DNA from: Streptomyces kanamyceticus | GTDB lineage: Bacteria > Actinomycetota > Actinomycetes > Streptomycetales > Streptomycetaceae | Reading direction: 5' to 3' | NCBI RefSeq assembly: GCF_008704495.1 | Contig: NZ_CP023699.1 | Span: 6,944,001 to 7,008,000 of the forward strand | DNA: 64,000 nucleotides | In this document: in pieces, positions 23,308-31,697 of the stretch | How the letters are laid out: the number at the start of each line of letters is the position of its first letter | How positions within the stretch are numbered: the first letter of the stretch is position 1 | Notes under the pieces: generated by a model | The model's input: the letters and a program-made list of their open reading frames with translations, nothing else | Told to the model about the DNA's origin: nothing | The model's database searches: none | Made by a program: the position numbers and the translations under genes

Positions 23308-24671
23308 GCGCTGCCGGAGTCCTTCGGGAGGAGGGGGAGTCGGGCGGCCACGCGGAAGCCGCCGTCGGACAGCGGTCCTACATCGACTGTGCCACCGACC
23401 AACCGTACGCGTTCGCGCATGCCGACGAGACCGTGTCCCGTGCCGCCGCTCTCCAACGGGGCGGATGGCGCCGTGGGCGGGCCGTTGACCACGAGGATCA
23501 GCAGGTACTCGTCGTCGAGGCTGAGTGTGATCTCGGTACGGGCGCCCGGCGCGTGACGCATCACGTTCGACAGGGCTTCCTGCACGATGCGGTACGCGGA
23601 CAGGTCGACGGCCGGTGTGACCTTGGCCAGGTGGGTGAGCAGGGCCAGTTCGGGACGTGACAGATCGATCGGTACGCCCGCCCGCACCGTGGCCTCGACC
23701 AGGTGCGGCAGGCGGTCGAGGCCGGGCTGGGGCGCCCGCTCGCCGTCCACGCCCTCGCTGCGCAGGACCGCGAGCAGTCGGCGCATCTCGGTGAGGGACT
23801 CCCGGGCGCTCGCCGCTATGCTCCCGAACTCCTCGCGTGCCGCGTCAGGGAGGCCGTCGAGCCGGTAGGGCGCGGAGTCCGCCTGGACCGTGATCACCGA
23901 CATATGGTGGGCGACGACGTCGTGCAACTCCCGGGCGATACGGGCCCGTTCCTCAAGGAGCGTGCGCTGGGCGCGCTCGGCCTCGCTGATGGTCTCCTGC
24001 TCGACGAGCCTGCGCCGGGCGTCCCCGCGCTCGCGCAGCAGCGTGCCGAGCAGCAGCACGGCGCCGCTGAGCACCATCAGCAGCACGCCGGTGTCCTGAC
24101 TGTCCTCCCCGCTGAACGGTCCGAGCAGGAATCCGGTGACGGCGGTGACCAGCCAGATCCCGAGGAGCGTGCGGCGGCTCTCGCGCAGCGAAAGGGCGCA
24201 GCACAGGACCACGTACCCCACGATGATCATGGGGGTCCAGGGTGCGGGGCGGTCGGCGTCCGCGGACAGTGTCGCGATCGCCCCGCAGACGTCCGCGACG
24301 ATCACGATCCACCACGCGGGCAGCGGCCGGGTGACCGCGAGCAGCAGCGGGGCGGACTGGGCGACCGCGAGGCCACCGGCCAAGCCGCCGTTCACGCCGT
24401 AGTCGTGCGTCAGCACTTGGACGGTGACCGGGATGAGCACGACGACGAAACTCAGCGCGACCACGTAGGGCAGCATGCGCACCCAGCGTTTGGGCGCGCC
24501 CGCGAGGAATGGCTCGGTCGAATTCGCGGGCGTCGCGAGCGAGCTTCCGGCCGCCCGCAAGCCGTTGATGACGGCCGCGACCGCACGCCGCAGGGTGGGC
24601 CCGCGGCCGCCCGGCTCGTAGTCGGGTCGGCGCGGGTACTGGTCAGGTGGTGGTGTCGATGCGCTGCTCAT
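23304..24671 (-). CDS. NarL-system sensor histidine kinase
   Basis: 455 residues with about six membrane helices in the first 200 and very short external loops, suggesting membrane-intrinsic signal sensing. Then HisKA_3: LLEERARIARELHDVVAHHMSVITVQ with the phospho-His, and a HATPase domain (IVQEALSNVMRHAPGA, GHGLVGMRERV). ATG 24671 begins after a non-conserved extension. The gene precedes and overlaps the response regulator. Its own promoter region carries two operator palindromes, implying autoregulation. Confidence 0.93.
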   Translation of the reverse strand: MSSASTPPPDQYPRRPDYEPGGRGPTLRRAVAAVINGLRAAGSSLATPANSTEPFLAGAPKRWVRMLPYVVALSFVVVLIPVTVQVLTHDYGVNGGLAGGLAVAQSAPLLLAVTRPLPAWWIVIVADVCGAIATLSADADRPAPWTPMIIVGYVVLCCALSLRESRRTLLGIWLVTAVTGFLLGPFSGEDSQDTGVLLMVLSGAVLLLGTLLRERGDARRRLVEQETISEAERAQRTLLEERARIARELHDVVAHHMSVITVQADSAPYRLDGLPDAAREEFGSIAASARESLTEMRRLLAVLRSEGVDGERAPQPGLDRLPHLVEATVRAGVPIDLSRPELALLTHLAKVTPAVDLSAYRIVQEALSNVMRHAPGARTEITLSLDDEYLLILVVNGPPTAPSAPLESGGTGHGLVGMRERVRLVGGTVDVGPLSDGGFRVAARLPLLPKDSGSA

Positions 24672-24736
24672 GGCCTGTTCAGGGTAGGCATGAAGCCACC
24701 CTCGTGCCGTCATACCGGGGAGCTGGACCGCACCTC

Positions 24737-24779
24737 ATACCCAGGTATCACCCGTGGCTCGCGATGCCCAGGCATCACG
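24737..24779. promoter_or_regulatory. Two operator palindromes upstream of the histidine kinase
   Basis: On the minus strand, GGTGATACCTGGGTAT (24752-24737) and CGTGATGCCTGGGCAT (24779-24764). In the second copy A-to-G and T-to-C changes keep the palindrome intact. A half-site (ATACCGGGG) lies at 24712-24720. Same motif as 22563-22599. Confidence 0.62.
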
Positions 24780-24834
24780 CACGGCCCCCGGCGCCGCCGT
24801 GCGGGTCCGCTCAGAGTTCCCCTCACAGTCCCCC

Positions 24835-25722
24835 TCACAACTCCGCGAGCAGCTCGGCCTTCTTCGCCGTGAATTCCTCGTCGGTGATCAGGCCCGCCTG
24901 GTGCAGCTCGCCCAGGTGCCTGATGCGCTCGGCGATGTCCGCGGGATCGCGCCGGACGGCCGGTGCGGCCGCCGCGCTCGGGGCGACGCCGCCCTCGGGC
25001 GTCAGCAGCGCGGGGCCCGAGGCTCGCACCGCCGCGAGGACCGACGCGGCGAACGGCAGCGACTCGTGGACCGGGCCGTAGCCGAGTCCGAACACCACGG
25101 CCGCCGGATCCTGGTCCGCCTGGCCCGGTCGGGCCACGCCAGCGTCACGGTGCAGCAGCCGCAGATGCCCCTCGAAGACCTCCGGGGAGCGCCACTCGAT
25201 GCCGCACAGGTCGGTGATCGGGAAGCTCTGGTCGCCGGCCTTCCACTTCGCCGACGACGCACCCGTCCAGAACCACCGGAAGGACACGAGCTTGCCGTCG
25301 AAGGAGGCTTTCCCGTCGTACGCCTTGAACTGCAGGGGAGCCTCGGGCGCGGCCACCAGATAGCGATCGGTCGGCTCGCCGTCGGCCGAGGTGAGCTGGG
25401 CCCGCAGTTCGTCCGCGTAGTACTCGGCGAGCGTCTCCCGCTCGGCGGGCAGCACCAGGCGGTACGGGTCGCAGCCGTCCTTGAGCTGGCCCGCGGCGGC
25501 CTCCATCAGAGGATCCGCGCCCGGTCTCGGCACGGCATGCAGAACGACGGTCCCGCGCTTCCCCGGGGAGAGTGTCACCGCCGCGATCGCCTCATGCGGG
25601 ATACGCCGCTCACCGAGCGCCTGGAAGAGCTTCGGTGTGCGGATCCCCCGTTCGAAGCGGATGAGCACGGAGTCTGACTCGAACTCCCAGGCGGCATGAA
25701 ATCCGGCCAGTACGTCACCCAT
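24835..25722 (-). CDS. DUF4429 protein with C-terminal SHOCT domain
   Basis: 295-residue soluble protein. Two DUF4429-like beta domains (WEFESDSVLIRFERGI near the start; FKAYDGKASFDGKLVSFRWFW near 135-155) and a C-terminal short helical SHOCT module (DIAERIRHLGELHQAGLITDEEFTAKKAELLAEL), typically an oligomerisation tail. Function unknown. Two near starts, ATG 25722 and ATG 25731. It lies upstream of the kinase on the same strand but is separated by the operator region. Confidence 0.82.
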   Translation of the reverse strand: MGDVLAGFHAAWEFESDSVLIRFERGIRTPKLFQALGERRIPHEAIAAVTLSPGKRGTVVLHAVPRPGADPLMEAAAGQLKDGCDPYRLVLPAERETLAEYYADELRAQLTSADGEPTDRYLVAAPEAPLQFKAYDGKASFDGKLVSFRWFWTGASSAKWKAGDQSFPITDLCGIEWRSPEVFEGHLRLLHRDAGVARPGQADQDPAAVVFGLGYGPVHESLPFAASVLAAVRASGPALLTPEGGVAPSAAAAPAVRRDPADIAERIRHLGELHQAGLITDEEFTAKKAELLAEL

Positions 25723-25797
25723 GCGGCTCATCGTAGGCGGCACGCGCGCCTCCGTCCCTCCTGCGGCGGGCCGCTGTTTCATCGATTTCTACGCGCG

Positions 25798-27009
25798 TCA
25801 GGCCACCGCGCTGTCGGAAATGCCCTTCCGACAGCCGGCGTCCCCGCTCGCGCACCGCACTCCGTGGTACGAACCAGTGCCGATTTCGGCGAAGTTGCGC
25901 AGGCTCTCCGTGCCCGGCTCGAAATAGCCCGTGTGCCCCACGGCGCCCGCCGCCGACAGCACCCGCGCACCGAAGCCGCCGGACACCGGGTCGGCACCGT
26001 GGCCGAGTCCGCCGACCTCCATGTACGGCACATCCTGAATCCAGTCGTCGCTGTCCCGGGTGGCCCAGATCCGGGCCCCCGTACCCAACTGCCCCGCCCT
26101 GTCGGCTCGCATGCCGGGGCTGCCCGCGACCGCTATGTCACTGACGCGGGAGGGCAGCCGACGCGCGGCCACGCCGCACACCACGGAGCCGTAGCTGTGG
26201 CAGTACAGCGCCACCGGGGCCTTCCCCGGCAGGCCCCGCACCATGGAGTCGAGGCGGACGGCACCGTCCTCGGCGCGCATGGCCGTGGCGGCGTCCACCC
26301 CGATGCCGACGGGCGCGGTGTAGTCGGCCCAGGCGATCACGGCGGTACGCGCGCGTGGCTTCGCCGAGCGCTCCGCGCGGTAGAGCGCCTTCGCCATGCC
26401 CACCGGAGCCGAGTACTTGCGAAACGTGCGCTCGAAGGTCAACACGTTCGTGTCGACGCCGGGCACCACGACGGAGACCCGCTGGGCCTTGTCGAGGTCT
26501 CCGAAGACCTCGGCCATGCGACCGGAGCCCATGGGATCGAAGGCGATGACGTGCCGTCCGGGGCGCATCATGACCCCGAACCGCTTCATCCTGCGCTCGG
26601 CCTCCTGCTTCCCCACGGGGGAGAGGCGTTTGTCGTGCATGCGCTCCCGCTCGACCTTGCGGGCCTGCCCCAGGGCGATGTGGTTCGCGCGATAGCGCAG
26701 CGTGGCGGGCGCGCCGTTCATGTTGCCGACCGCGAGGGGATAGCGGGCGGCGAGACGGTCGCGCTGCTGTCCGTCGAGCGAGGCGAAGAAGTGGCTGAGG
26801 CGACCTGCGGAGGAGTCCGGGTCCGGCAGCGCGTGCCCGTCTATGCTCCCTCGCTCCCACGCGGAGAGCGCGGCTTGGAGAGGGGACGCGTCACCTCTGT
26901 TGTGACGCACGGCGGTCCAGCCCGTCGTCGCCAGCATGACGAACACGACGGCGAGCGCAAGCAATGCGCGCCATACGCTGAGTTGGGGGGATGAGTCGAA
27001 GGAAGTCAC
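25798..27009 (-). CDS. Second DUF1023 alpha/beta hydrolase, exported
   Basis: 403 residues from GTG 27009. N-terminal membrane helix VWRALLALAVVFVMLATTGWTAV. The hydrolase core parallels the paralogue at 21298: VGNMNGAPATLRYRAN, HVIAFDPMGSGRMAEVFGDL, nucleophile elbow LYCHSYGSVVCGVAAR, GSPGMRAD, GLGHGADPVSGGFGAR, GHTGYFEPGTESL. Extra Cys residues near the C-terminus (VRCASGDAGCRKG) may form a disulfide outside the cell. The frame is open far upstream but without a good start. Together with the other copy it brackets the two-component system. Confidence 0.87.
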   Translation of the reverse strand: MTSFDSSPQLSVWRALLALAVVFVMLATTGWTAVRHNRGDASPLQAALSAWERGSIDGHALPDPDSSAGRLSHFFASLDGQQRDRLAARYPLAVGNMNGAPATLRYRANHIALGQARKVERERMHDKRLSPVGKQEAERRMKRFGVMMRPGRHVIAFDPMGSGRMAEVFGDLDKAQRVSVVVPGVDTNVLTFERTFRKYSAPVGMAKALYRAERSAKPRARTAVIAWADYTAPVGIGVDAATAMRAEDGAVRLDSMVRGLPGKAPVALYCHSYGSVVCGVAARRLPSRVSDIAVAGSPGMRADRAGQLGTGARIWATRDSDDWIQDVPYMEVGGLGHGADPVSGGFGARVLSAAGAVGHTGYFEPGTESLRNFAEIGTGSYHGVRCASGDAGCRKGISDSAVA

Positions 27010-27267
27010 TGCGGAACACCCTAGGAGAACCGTGATGCCTACCGTGCATCGCGTGAGGTAGATCACGTTTCTAGAGGGGTAATTGAGGCAAAGCGGGCAC
27101 ATCTTGAGTGTTTTCGTCACGCTACGTAGACACCGCGTACGCGCGGCGCAATAGGGGTGAGAGTCACTGAAAGTGCGTGTGTAATCGCTCAACGTGTTTG
27201 TGGATTCCGAGTGTTGGACCTCTGGAAATGTCGTCGAGCCATCGCCGCTCACGTCTGCCGCGTACGC

Positions 27268-27972
27268 CTACGGAGTGCGCCAGTCCTCCGCCAGTGCGGG
27301 CCCCAGGTGGTCGAGATGTTCTTCGGTGAGCGCGCGGATCGAATCCACGCTGAGGTCCTCGCCCGCACCCCACAGGCGCCCCGTGACGCGCATGACTCCG
27401 CCGAACGCGGCGACCGCCACGCGCGGTCGTGGATCGGAGTCCACGTCGAGCCCCTCGCGCTCGGCGATCAGGTGGGCGATCTCTTCCTCCATCTCGATGG
27501 AGCGGCGCAGATGGGCCGCGAGCAAGGCGGGGGTCGACTCGATCATCTGGTAGGTGCGCATGTGGAGTTCGACCGGGACGACCTCCTCGACGGACTGTCC
27601 CAGTACCTCCCAGGCGCCGAGCATGGCGCCGCGCATCGCCGTGAACGGCGCCTCGTCGGCGGGTCGTTCGCGCAGCGCCTGGATGAATCGCGCCTCCACC
27701 ATGTGCTGCACGGCGAAGGCGGCCTCCTCCTTGTTGGTGAAGTGCCGGAAGAACGTGCGCTGGGAGACGTCGACGGCCTCGGCGATCTCGTCGACGGTGG
27801 TCTCCTCGTACCCCTTGGTCGTGAAGAGTTCGAGCGCCGCGCGCAGAAGCGCGTCCCGGGTGCGCTGCTTCTTGAGCTCGCGCAGGCCCGGCTTCGAGGG
27901 CTCGCCGGATGCGTCCTCGGCGCCTTCCGCTCGCGGTTCCGCGAGGGCTGCTACTGGCTGCTCGGTTTTCAC
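27268..27972 (-). CDS. TetR-family regulator of the adjacent exporter
   Basis: 234 residues. HTH RDALLRAALELFTTKGYEETTVDEIAEAVDVSQRTFFRHFTNKEEAAF at about 40-86, preceded by an acidic Ala-rich tail. The C-terminal helical domain should bind the inducing drug. GTG 27972 has AAGAGG ten bases upstream. It is divergent from the DHA2 exporter, the standard layout for a repressor of an efflux pump. Confidence 0.92.
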   Translation of the reverse strand: MKTEQPVAALAEPRAEGAEDASGEPSKPGLRELKKQRTRDALLRAALELFTTKGYEETTVDEIAEAVDVSQRTFFRHFTNKEEAAFAVQHMVEARFIQALRERPADEAPFTAMRGAMLGAWEVLGQSVEEVVPVELHMRTYQMIESTPALLAAHLRRSIEMEEEIAHLIAEREGLDVDSDPRPRVAVAAFGGVMRVTGRLWGAGEDLSVDSIRALTEEHLDHLGPALAEDWRTP

Positions 27973-28026
27973 GCCATGGTCCTCTTTTCTGCCTATTTGC
28001 CCAGCTCGCCATACCTGTGAGCTACA

Positions 28027-28082
28027 TGACAGCTACCGACTTGTGAAATTGTTTGTCAACTGTCAGTCGCTGTCATTAGCCT
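28027..28082 (+). promoter_or_regulatory. Leaderless promoter and operator of the DHA2 exporter
   Basis: TTGTCA (28053-28058), 18-bp spacer, TAGCCT (28077-28082), ATG 6 bp later at 28089. The inverted arms TGACAGC (28027-28033) and GCTGTCA (28069-28075), plus an internal CTGTCA at 28060-28065, cover the promoter. Probable TetR operator. Confidence 0.6.
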
Positions 28083-28088
28083 CGTCGC

Positions 28089-29705
28089 ATGACTAGTCAG
28101 ACCACCGTCGACAAGGCGGACAAGGCGCCGGAGCCCGCCTCGGTTCCGGCCCCGGCCAAGGGGCTTCGCGGCCACCCCTGGCTGACGCTCTTCTCCGTCG
28201 CGATCGGCGTGATGATGGTCGCCTTGGACGGCACCATCGTGGCGATCGCCAACCCGGCCATCCAGAAGGATCTCGGCGCCTCGCTCGCGGACGTCCAGTG
28301 GATCACCAACGGCTACCTCCTCGCGCTGGCCGTCGCGCTCATTACGGCGGGCAAGCTCGGTGACCGCTTCGGCCACCGGCAGACGTTCCTCATAGGCGTC
28401 ATCGGCTTCGCCGCCGCCTCCGGTGCCATCGGCGTCTCCGGGAGCGTGTCCCTGGTCATCGCCTTCCGTGTCCTCCAGGGCCTGTTCGGCGCGCTCCTGA
28501 TGCCGGCCGCGCTCGGTCTGCTGCGGGCCACCTTCCCCGCCGAGAAGCTGAACATGGCCATCGGCATCTGGGGCATGGTCATCGGTGCCTCCACGGCGGG
28601 CGGCCCGATCCTCGGTGGTGTGCTGGTCGAGCACGTCAGCTGGCAGTCGGTGTTCTTCATCAATGTGCCGGTCGGCATCATCGCCGTGGTCTTCGGCCTG
28701 GTGATCCTCAAGGACCACCGCGCGGAGAACGCGCCGCGGTCCTTCGACATCCCCGGCATCATCCTGCTCTCCGGCGCGATGTTCTCCCTCATCTGGGCGC
28801 TCATCAAGGCGGGTGACTCCTGGGGTTGGGGCAGTGGCAAGACCTTGGCGTTCCTGGGCGCCGCCGTCGTGCTCTTCGCGGTCTTCGCCGTCTGGGAGAC
28901 CAAGGTCAAGGAACCGCTCATTCCGCTGGGCCTGTTCCGTTCCGTGCCGCTCTCCGCGGGCACGGTGCTGATGGTGCTGATGGCCTTCGCCTTCATGGGC
29001 GGGCTGTTCTTCGTCACCTTCTACCTGCAGAACGTGCACAACATGAGCCCGGTCGACAGCGGCCTGCACCTCCTGCCGCTGACGGCCATGATGATCATCT
29101 CGTCGCCGATCGCGGGCGCGCTGATCACGAAGTTCGGCCCACGGGTGCCCCTGGTGGGCGGCATGGTGCTCACGACCGTCTCGATGTTCGGCATGACCAC
29201 CCTGACGACCGAGAGCGGCACGCCGGCGATGTCGCTCTGGTTCGCCCTGCTCGGTCTGGGCCTGGCTCCGGTCATGGTCGGCGCCACCGAGGTCATCGTG
29301 GGCAACGCCCCGCTGGAGCTCTCCGGTGTCGCGGGCGGTCTCCAGCAGGCAGGCATGCAGGTCGGCGGCAGCCTCGGCACCGCGGTGCTCGGCGCCGTCA
29401 TGTCCAACAAGGTCAACTCCGAGCTGGCGGGCAACTGGAAGGAGGCCGGGCTGCCGGACGCGCCGCCGCCGGGGCTGGACAAGGCCGCCGCGATCGGCGC
29501 GGTGCCCGAGCAGGTGGCCAAGGCCCCGAACATGAACCCCGGCGTCCTCGCCAAGATCACGGACACGATCCACGACACGTTCATGTCGGGCATGGGCCTC
29601 GCCTTCACCGTCGCGGGCGTCGTCGCCGTCATCGCGGCCTTCGTCGCCGTGCTGACCAAGCGGGGCGCCAACGCCGACGCGGGTGCGGGCGTCGGGCACA
29701 TCTAG
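28089..29705 (+). CDS. MFS drug exporter, DHA2 (14-helix) family
   Basis: 538-residue inner-membrane H+-antiporter. Helix-1 motif MVALDGTIVAIANPAIQ, motif A GKLGDRFGHRQTFL after helix 2, motif C-like GASTAGGPILGG in helix 5, and fourteen hydrophobic segments. It exports cationic or amphiphilic drugs in this family; the real substrate is unknown. The cytosolic N-terminus is Ala/Pro-rich. Regulated by the divergent TetR gene. A terminator follows 40 bp after the stop. Confidence 0.95.
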   Translation: MTSQTTVDKADKAPEPASVPAPAKGLRGHPWLTLFSVAIGVMMVALDGTIVAIANPAIQKDLGASLADVQWITNGYLLALAVALITAGKLGDRFGHRQTFLIGVIGFAAASGAIGVSGSVSLVIAFRVLQGLFGALLMPAALGLLRATFPAEKLNMAIGIWGMVIGASTAGGPILGGVLVEHVSWQSVFFINVPVGIIAVVFGLVILKDHRAENAPRSFDIPGIILLSGAMFSLIWALIKAGDSWGWGSGKTLAFLGAAVVLFAVFAVWETKVKEPLIPLGLFRSVPLSAGTVLMVLMAFAFMGGLFFVTFYLQNVHNMSPVDSGLHLLPLTAMMIISSPIAGALITKFGPRVPLVGGMVLTTVSMFGMTTLTTESGTPAMSLWFALLGLGLAPVMVGATEVIVGNAPLELSGVAGGLQQAGMQVGGSLGTAVLGAVMSNKVNSELAGNWKEAGLPDAPPPGLDKAAAIGAVPEQVAKAPNMNPGVLAKITDTIHDTFMSGMGLAFTVAGVVAVIAAFVAVLTKRGANADAGAGVGHI

Positions 29706-29744
29706 GTCTCATCCGGGCCTCTTCGGGGCCCGTTTCAGGGATAA

Positions 29745-29771
29745 CCCCTCAGGGACAACCTGGGGGGTTTT
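29745..29771 (+). terminator. Rho-independent terminator of the exporter
   Basis: Nine-pair stem (29745-29753 with 29759-29767, one G-T pair), GACAA loop, ending in TTTT. Confidence 0.75.
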
Positions 29772-29894
29772 CGCCTATCCGGGTGACGCACATTCGTACC
29801 CCTTCCGATGGCGCGGTCGGTCGGTCCACAGTGCAGACATGGCGATCCGCACGACGCGGACAACTGAGCCATACGACACGGGGGTTGAATCCAG

Positions 29895-30332
29895 ATGCGT
29901 ACGACCATGCCCGCAGCCGCCACGACCGTCGCGGTCGCCGCACTCGCCGCGGCGATCCTGACACCCGCGCACGCCGGGGCCGCGGCTCCGCCCACGCGCA
30001 CCGGGGCCGCGGCCCCGCCGACGCACGCCGAAGCCGTGGCCCCGCCGAGGCTCACAGGATGCGGACCCGGCGAGCTCTGCCTCTGGGAGAAGGCGGGGTT
30101 CGAGGGCGTTCGGCAGACCTATGAGCTCTCCGACATCGACATCGAGAGCTGCGTCGCGCTGCCGGAGGGGGGCAGCGCGGAGGCGCTCGCGAATCGCACG
30201 GGTCGGCCCGTCACCGTGTACCAGTCGGCGGAATGCGCCGAGACCGGCGAGTTCAACACCTATCCAGGGAGCGGCACCTGGGCGCCCGAATCCCCTTATC
30301 GCGTACGGGCTTTCAAGGTCTGGGAAAGCTGA
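29895..30332 (+). CDS. Secreted peptidase-inhibitor I36-like protein
   Basis: 145 residues. Signal peptide MRTTMPAAATTVAVAALAAAILTPAHA with an AHA cleavage site. Then a Pro/Ala linker made of three near-repeats (GAAAPPTRT, GAAAPPTHA, AVAPPRLT), and a beta/gamma-crystallin-like I36 domain (CGPGELCLWEKAGFEGVRQTYELSD, NRTGRPVTVYQSAECAETGEF). I36 proteins of Streptomyces (SMI type) inhibit metalloproteases; inhibition here is untested. Two other I36-like genes lie near 56.3 and 57.4 kb. Confidence 0.82.
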   Translation: MRTTMPAAATTVAVAALAAAILTPAHAGAAAPPTRTGAAAPPTHAEAVAPPRLTGCGPGELCLWEKAGFEGVRQTYELSDIDIESCVALPEGGSAEALANRTGRPVTVYQSAECAETGEFNTYPGSGTWAPESPYRVRAFKVWES

Positions 30333-30384
30333 ATGGGGGTACTCGCGGAGCCGAGCCCGAACGGGCCGACTCGAAGGAGTGATG

Positions 30385-30687
30385 ATGGCGGGCTTCGGAC
30401 ACACCACGCGCAAGCACCCCCGCTCACGCGGCCGTACGTGGTCGCGGACCGGGCCGGACCGCGCGACGCTCGGGATCGTCGGAGCCATCTGCGCGGTCGC
30501 TGGATTCTTCGTGCTGGGGATCGTCCTCGGCCCCATGGCGATCGTCTGCGGCTGGCTCGGCATGGGCCGTAGCTGGACCGGCGCCCGCCCGGTGCCGGCC
30601 CTCATAGCCCTGGTCCTCGGCGCGATCGACACCGTACTCGCGCTGATATGGATAGCCGGGGTGACCACCATGAACGGCATGTTCTGA
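30385..30687 (+). CDS. Small DUF4190-like membrane protein
   Basis: 100 residues. A basic cytosolic N-terminus (GHTTRKHPRSRGRTWSRTGPD) is followed by two membrane hairpins: TLGIVGAICAVAGFFVLGIVLGPMAIVCGWLGMGRS and PALIALVLGAIDTVLALIWIAG. The repeated Gly-rich helices fit DUF4190. Function unknown. AAGGAG at 30374-30379 favours ATG 30385 over the adjoining ATG 30382. It lies 52 bp after the I36 gene and may share its transcript. Confidence 0.75.
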   Translation: MAGFGHTTRKHPRSRGRTWSRTGPDRATLGIVGAICAVAGFFVLGIVLGPMAIVCGWLGMGRSWTGARPVPALIALVLGAIDTVLALIWIAGVTTMNGMF

Positions 30688-30741
30688 CCGGAGTTCCGAT
30701 CCGGATTCCGACGCGGATTCCGACCTGGATCCCGACCAGGG

Positions 30742-31587
30742 TCAGGACACCCCCGTCCCGCCGAGGGCCTCTGTCCCCGCGACAGCGGACCCGGCGGGAG
30801 CGGGCCCGGGCACCACACCCGGCTCCAAGCCCGGCTCCAAGTCCGATTCCAACCCCGGCTCCAACGAACCCGACAAAGCCGACACTTGGGCGCGCAGCGC
30901 CTTCACCTCCGCCGTCAGCTCCTCGATCGCAGCCGTCTGACGCCGCTCCTCGACGTCGTCCTTCTCGAAGCGGGCGATGAACCAGGCGGCGATGTTCGCG
31001 GTGACGACACCGAGGAGCGCGATGCCGGACAGCATCAGGCCGACGGCGATCACCCGGCCGAGCCCGGTCGTGGGCGCGTGGTCGCCGTAGCCGACGGTCG
31101 TCATCGTGGTGAAGGACCACCAGACCGCGTCACCCAGCGTCTTGATGTTCCCGTTCGGTGAATCGCGCTCCACCGAGAGCACCGCCAGGGAACCGAACAT
31201 CAACAGGCCCACCACCGAGCCCGCGACATACGTCGTCAGCCGTATCTGCGACGCCATCCGGGCCCGTCGGCCGACCAGCATCAGCGTGGAGACGAGCCGC
31301 AGCAACCGCAGCGGCTGCAGCATCGGAAGGATCACGGCGACCAGGTCCAGCCAGTGGGTGCGGACGAAGCGTCTGCGGTGATCGGTCAGGAGGAGGCGTA
31401 CGAGGTAGTCCAGCGCGAACGAAGCCCAGACGAACCACTCCACCGCCGTGCAGGTTCTGGTGACGGTCCTGCTCGCGTCGGGCACCACGATCGGCACGGC
31501 GTAGGCGACGGCGAACGCCACCGCGAGCGCGAGGAGCGGACGTTGGGTGCGGCGCTCCCAGCGAATCTGTGCCGGTTGTTCCTTCAT
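30742..31587 (-). CDS. Voltage-gated-type potassium channel
   Basis: 281 residues with six hydrophobic segments. The S4-like arginine-rich segment is LRLLRLVSTLMLVGRRARMASQIR and the pore filter is TTMTTVGYGDHAP near residue 160. After S6 comes a cytosolic coiled coil (EERRQTAAIEELTAEVKALRAQVSAL) and a Pro/Glu-rich repetitive tail (LEPGLESDLEPGLEPG). It should be a tetrameric K+ channel of the inner membrane. It is the next gene after aceE on the same strand but 110 bp away. Confidence 0.92.
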   Translation of the reverse strand: MKEQPAQIRWERRTQRPLLALAVAFAVAYAVPIVVPDASRTVTRTCTAVEWFVWASFALDYLVRLLLTDHRRRFVRTHWLDLVAVILPMLQPLRLLRLVSTLMLVGRRARMASQIRLTTYVAGSVVGLLMFGSLAVLSVERDSPNGNIKTLGDAVWWSFTTMTTVGYGDHAPTTGLGRVIAVGLMLSGIALLGVVTANIAAWFIARFEKDDVEERRQTAAIEELTAEVKALRAQVSALSGSLEPGLESDLEPGLEPGVVPGPAPAGSAVAGTEALGGTGVS

Positions 31588-31697
31588 GGCCGCATCGTAG
31601 GAAACGCCAGAGGGCGACGGGACCTGTGGCCCGCCGCCCTCAGGAGGAGACGTGTGCTGAGTGCCCGGCGTGGGTGCCCGGCGTGTGCGTTCCGCCC

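Noticed and set aside
24835..25722. Including the DUF4429 gene in the kinase regulon
   Set aside because: No GGTGATACC-type site was seen upstream of it, and the kinase has its own operator-bearing promoter.
28056..29699. 547-codon minus-strand frame opposite the exporter
   Set aside because: Shadow of a 14-helix transporter; it contains only charged low-complexity sequence.
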